In this document: positions 27,572-29,703 of the stretch, piece by piece | Layout of the letters: every line of letters begins with the position of its first letter | Numbering within the stretch: position 1 is the stretch's first letter | From: Chromera velia | Taxonomy: Eukaryota > Sar > Chromeraceae | Assembly: GCA_018398765.1 (NCBI GenBank) | Contig: JAHBMJ010001523.1 | Span: forward strand, 1-29,703 | Direction: 5' to 3' | DNA length: 29,703 nucleotides | The notes under the pieces: model-generated | Told to the model about the DNA's origin: nothing | Databases searched by the model: none | What the model saw: the letters and a program-made list of their open reading frames with translations, nothing else | Made by a program: the position numbers and the translations under genes

Positions 27572-29703
27572 GGGACGGAGAGAAAAGTAAAGAGAGGGAG
27601 AGGTATGATGCAAAGGAGAGAAATGAAAAGAGAGAGAATGGCAGGGAAAAGCCCGACAAGCAGGGCCGTAACAGACGGGGGGGGAACCATAAAGGGAAAT
27701 GTTGTAACTGCAAGGCTTCTGCAGGCGGATGTCATCTGTCATCCAGATGTTCATGCGCTAGAGGGTCGGAATCTCTCCCAGCTAGACCGTGCGTCGATTG
27801 CGACTGTCTCGAAAAAGGGTGCTGCAATAACCCCCTAAATAGAAAGAATCTCATATCCGCCCCTCGACGAGAGCTGCATGAGGACAGACAACAAGAAAGA
27901 GAACGCCGCAGGAGGAGACATGAACATGATTTTCTGTCCTCGCCTTCCCCCTCTTCCTCTTCTTCTGTCTCTGATTCTTCCTTCTCTTCTTCTAGATCTT
28001 CTGATGACAGGGATGAGGAGGACCAAGCCCTCATACATGGAGGCTCACGCTCTTCTGCAAGAATTCGTGCAGTGAGGGGCGGAAAGGGAAAGAGAAGAGA
28101 ATATGATTTTTGGAGGAGGGGTGCTTCCAACTTCGTATGGATAAGCGTAGATCAACTAAAGAAAGACGAGAAGCATCTAGTATATGCCTTCTGGGCCGGT
28201 CGCAGGGAAGCATGCAGTCTCAGAAAGTGTGAAGTTTCAGACCGACAAAAGCGTCATGCAGGTTCTCCTTCCAACCCTCCCCCCCCTCCGGTTACAGTGT
28301 CGTCATCCTCCTCCTCCTCCTCCTCTTCTTCTCCTTCTTCCTCATCCTCCTCCTCTTCTTCTTCTTCTTCTTCTTCTTTTTCTTCTTCTTCTTCTTCTTC
28401 TTCTTCTTTTTCTTCTTCTTCTTCTTTTTCTTCTTCTTTTTCTTCTTCTTCTTCTTCTTCTTCTTCTTTTTCTTCTTCTTCTTCTTTTTCTTCTTCTTTT
28501 TCTTCTTCTTCTTCTTCTTCTTCTTCTTTTTCTTCTTCTTCTTCTTTTTCTTGCCCCTCTGCAACCTCTTCAATCCCTCAATGGGTCTTTCAGCCGTCCC
28601 CCCCCTCCCTTCTCTTTTCTTCTGCATCCTCATCCTCCCACAATGTTTTCTCTCCTTCTTACGATGTGAGGTCTGGTCTCATGGCTTCAGAAAGAAGGAA
28701 ACTCACAATAAAAATGGTAAATGTGGGGGAGCTGGGGTTACGCATACGAAGCAAGGCTCTCGAGCGGTGGTTGGCCGCTTGCCAGGCAGACATTGTGGTG
28801 TTGACGGAAACGAAGTGCCCTTCTATGCCCGTAAGAACATCCACTCACACAGGGCATAATTTTGATCACTTTGAGTGGTTGAGAAGGAAAATCAAAGCAG
28901 AAGGGTCGAGAAAGAAAGGCACAACCATCGGGGAAGCAAGGACAGGGGATGTATGCATCCTAGTCAGGAATTCTTTAGTTCAGGAACTGCAGCCAAGGTG
29001 GGAGCTGATGGGTCAAAATCTGGTCTGTCTGTCAGTGAATATGCCTTCTCCCTCAAAAGGGGGGGAGTCAGCCACGAGAGTCCTCCATGTCTTCGGTGTA
29101 TACTTTCTACCTAGAGGGTCTGACCTGAGATAGAGAGACAGGGAGCAAAGAGACAGAGAGAGAGAGGGTGTGATCGATGCACTGTGCCAGGTACCCCTCG
29201 AGGATTTGCGTATCCTGGTTGGGGACATGAACGGCAAGTTGGGGACTCGGGTGCCGGAAGGGCTGACTTGGGAAAGAATGCTATGTCCCACTGATGAAAA
29301 CAGAGAAGAGAACGAAGTTGATACTTGCAAGCCCTCTCGATTGTCAGCCTGCAGCCATAGTAGTCAACCTGACGAGCAAAGGAATTGGCTGATCCGTCTT
29401 TGTGAACGCTCTAACTTAATTCCTCTCTACGGCCTGTCCTTGAAATGTGAGAGGCTGGGTGTTGATGTCTCCTTTCCGGGCCCGTGCACCTTTTTTAAAG
29501 CAAGAGAAGAAACAATAGCGATTGATCACTTTTTTGTGGATCCCTTTCTTTTGACAGCCTGGTCCTCTGCCACTTCAAACCTGGAAGCTGACTTTGCCCC
29601 TCAACATGTTGTTCTTTCTCTTTCTTTTTTTCTTGATTTATCTCCTCCCCCTATGTTTTCTGATCCTCCGCATGCCCCCACGGGCGAAAAGAATTTCTCT
29701 TTT
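27358..29703 (+). pseudogene. LINE polyprotein with APE-type endonuclease, interrupted by one in-frame TAG
   Basis: The frame is open from 27358 to TAG 29131-29133 and stays open in the same frame from there to the window end. In order: a basic segment; a Cys cluster at about 27703-27834 (KCCNCKASAGGC, CSCARG, PCVDCDCLEKGCC), perhaps metal-binding; an Arg/Glu stretch; a Ser/Phe repeat (about 28300-28552); then the endonuclease. Endonuclease landmarks: NVGELGL near its start, the Glu of VLTETK, VCILVRNS, the Tyr of GVYFLPRG, the GDMN motif at about 29221-29232, IAIDHFFVDP, and a terminal His in FAPQHVVL. This is the target-nicking domain of LINEs. The stop falls between the Tyr motif and GDMN, so this copy is probably inactive unless the stop is read through. 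Closest clade cannot be told without the reverse transcriptase. Confidence 0.8.
28296..28552 (+). repeat. (TCC/TTC)n tract containing a 60-bp tandem repeat
   Basis: The tract starts as TCC/TTC triplets. From about 28370 it becomes an exact 60-bp unit repeated about three times, in which TTT interrupts the TTC runs at fixed places. It keeps the LINE frame open and encodes serine runs of 9, 5 and 3 separated by single phenylalanines, a 20-residue period. Confidence 0.9.

Larger units (their letters stand above)
27150..29703 (+). mobile_element. non-LTR retrotransposon (LINE), 5' part, runs off the window
   Basis: Coding-like sequence begins abruptly after AT-rich DNA at about 27150. A proline-rich frame (27170-27571) overlaps a second frame that goes through a Cys-rich region, a Ser-rich repeat and an apurinic/apyrimidinic-type endonuclease. 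Reverse transcriptase would follow beyond 29703. The 5' boundary is approximate; no target duplication can be checked because the 3' end is outside the window. Confidence 0.75.

Noticed and set aside
28292-28633. Minus-strand frame of almost pure lysine
   Set aside because: Complement of the TTC tract inside the LINE.

Overview
The window is nuclear DNA of a eukaryote. Genes are split by GT-AG introns with long pyrimidine tracts, there are no operons or Shine-Dalgarno sites, and simple repeats are abundant. The mix of an intron-rich layout, a secreted SOUL protein, a cathepsin H-like protease, DNA transposons and a LINE suggests a unicellular protist or alga. A chromerid or other alveolate is possible, but that is only a guess from style. 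Exon models below were built by hand from splice sites, phase continuity and protein likeness; no alignment was run.

Layout. (1) About 1-4904, plus strand: the 3' part of a multi-exon gene for a composite enzyme. It carries the C-terminal thiamine-diphosphate (PP) domain of an acetolactate synthase/pyruvate oxidase-type enzyme, then a pair of EF-hands, then a region resembling alpha-acetolactate decarboxylase. (2) 4905 to about 8180: intergenic, with an AT-rich island at about 6200-7440. (3) About 8182-12594, minus strand: a large Ser/Arg/Pro-rich protein gene ending in coiled coil, at least 1,001 residues. (4) 12595-14184: divergent intergenic stretch with a long GAAA/GA microsatellite. (5) 14185-15248, plus: a complete four-exon gene for a secreted SOUL heme-binding protein of 221 aa. 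(6) 15249-18706: AT-rich intergenic DNA holding a 1.52-kb TA-flanked DNA transposon with inverted repeats of about 320 bp and transposase remnants. (7) 18707-23921, minus: an eleven-exon gene for a 603-aa coiled-coil protein with a weakly leucine-rich-repeat-like C-terminal half. (8) 24490-25737, plus: an intronless cathepsin H-like cysteine protease with a conserved mini-chain motif. (9) About 27150-29703, plus: the 5' part of a non-LTR retrotransposon (LINE) with an apurinic-type endonuclease broken by one in-frame stop, running off the window.

The most interesting item is gene 1. If the assignment holds, one polypeptide would condense pyruvate to acetolactate and decarboxylate it to acetoin, with a calcium-binding module between the two activities. 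In bacteria these two steps are separate proteins, often encoded side by side (alsS-alsD). The other genes show no sign of working with it.
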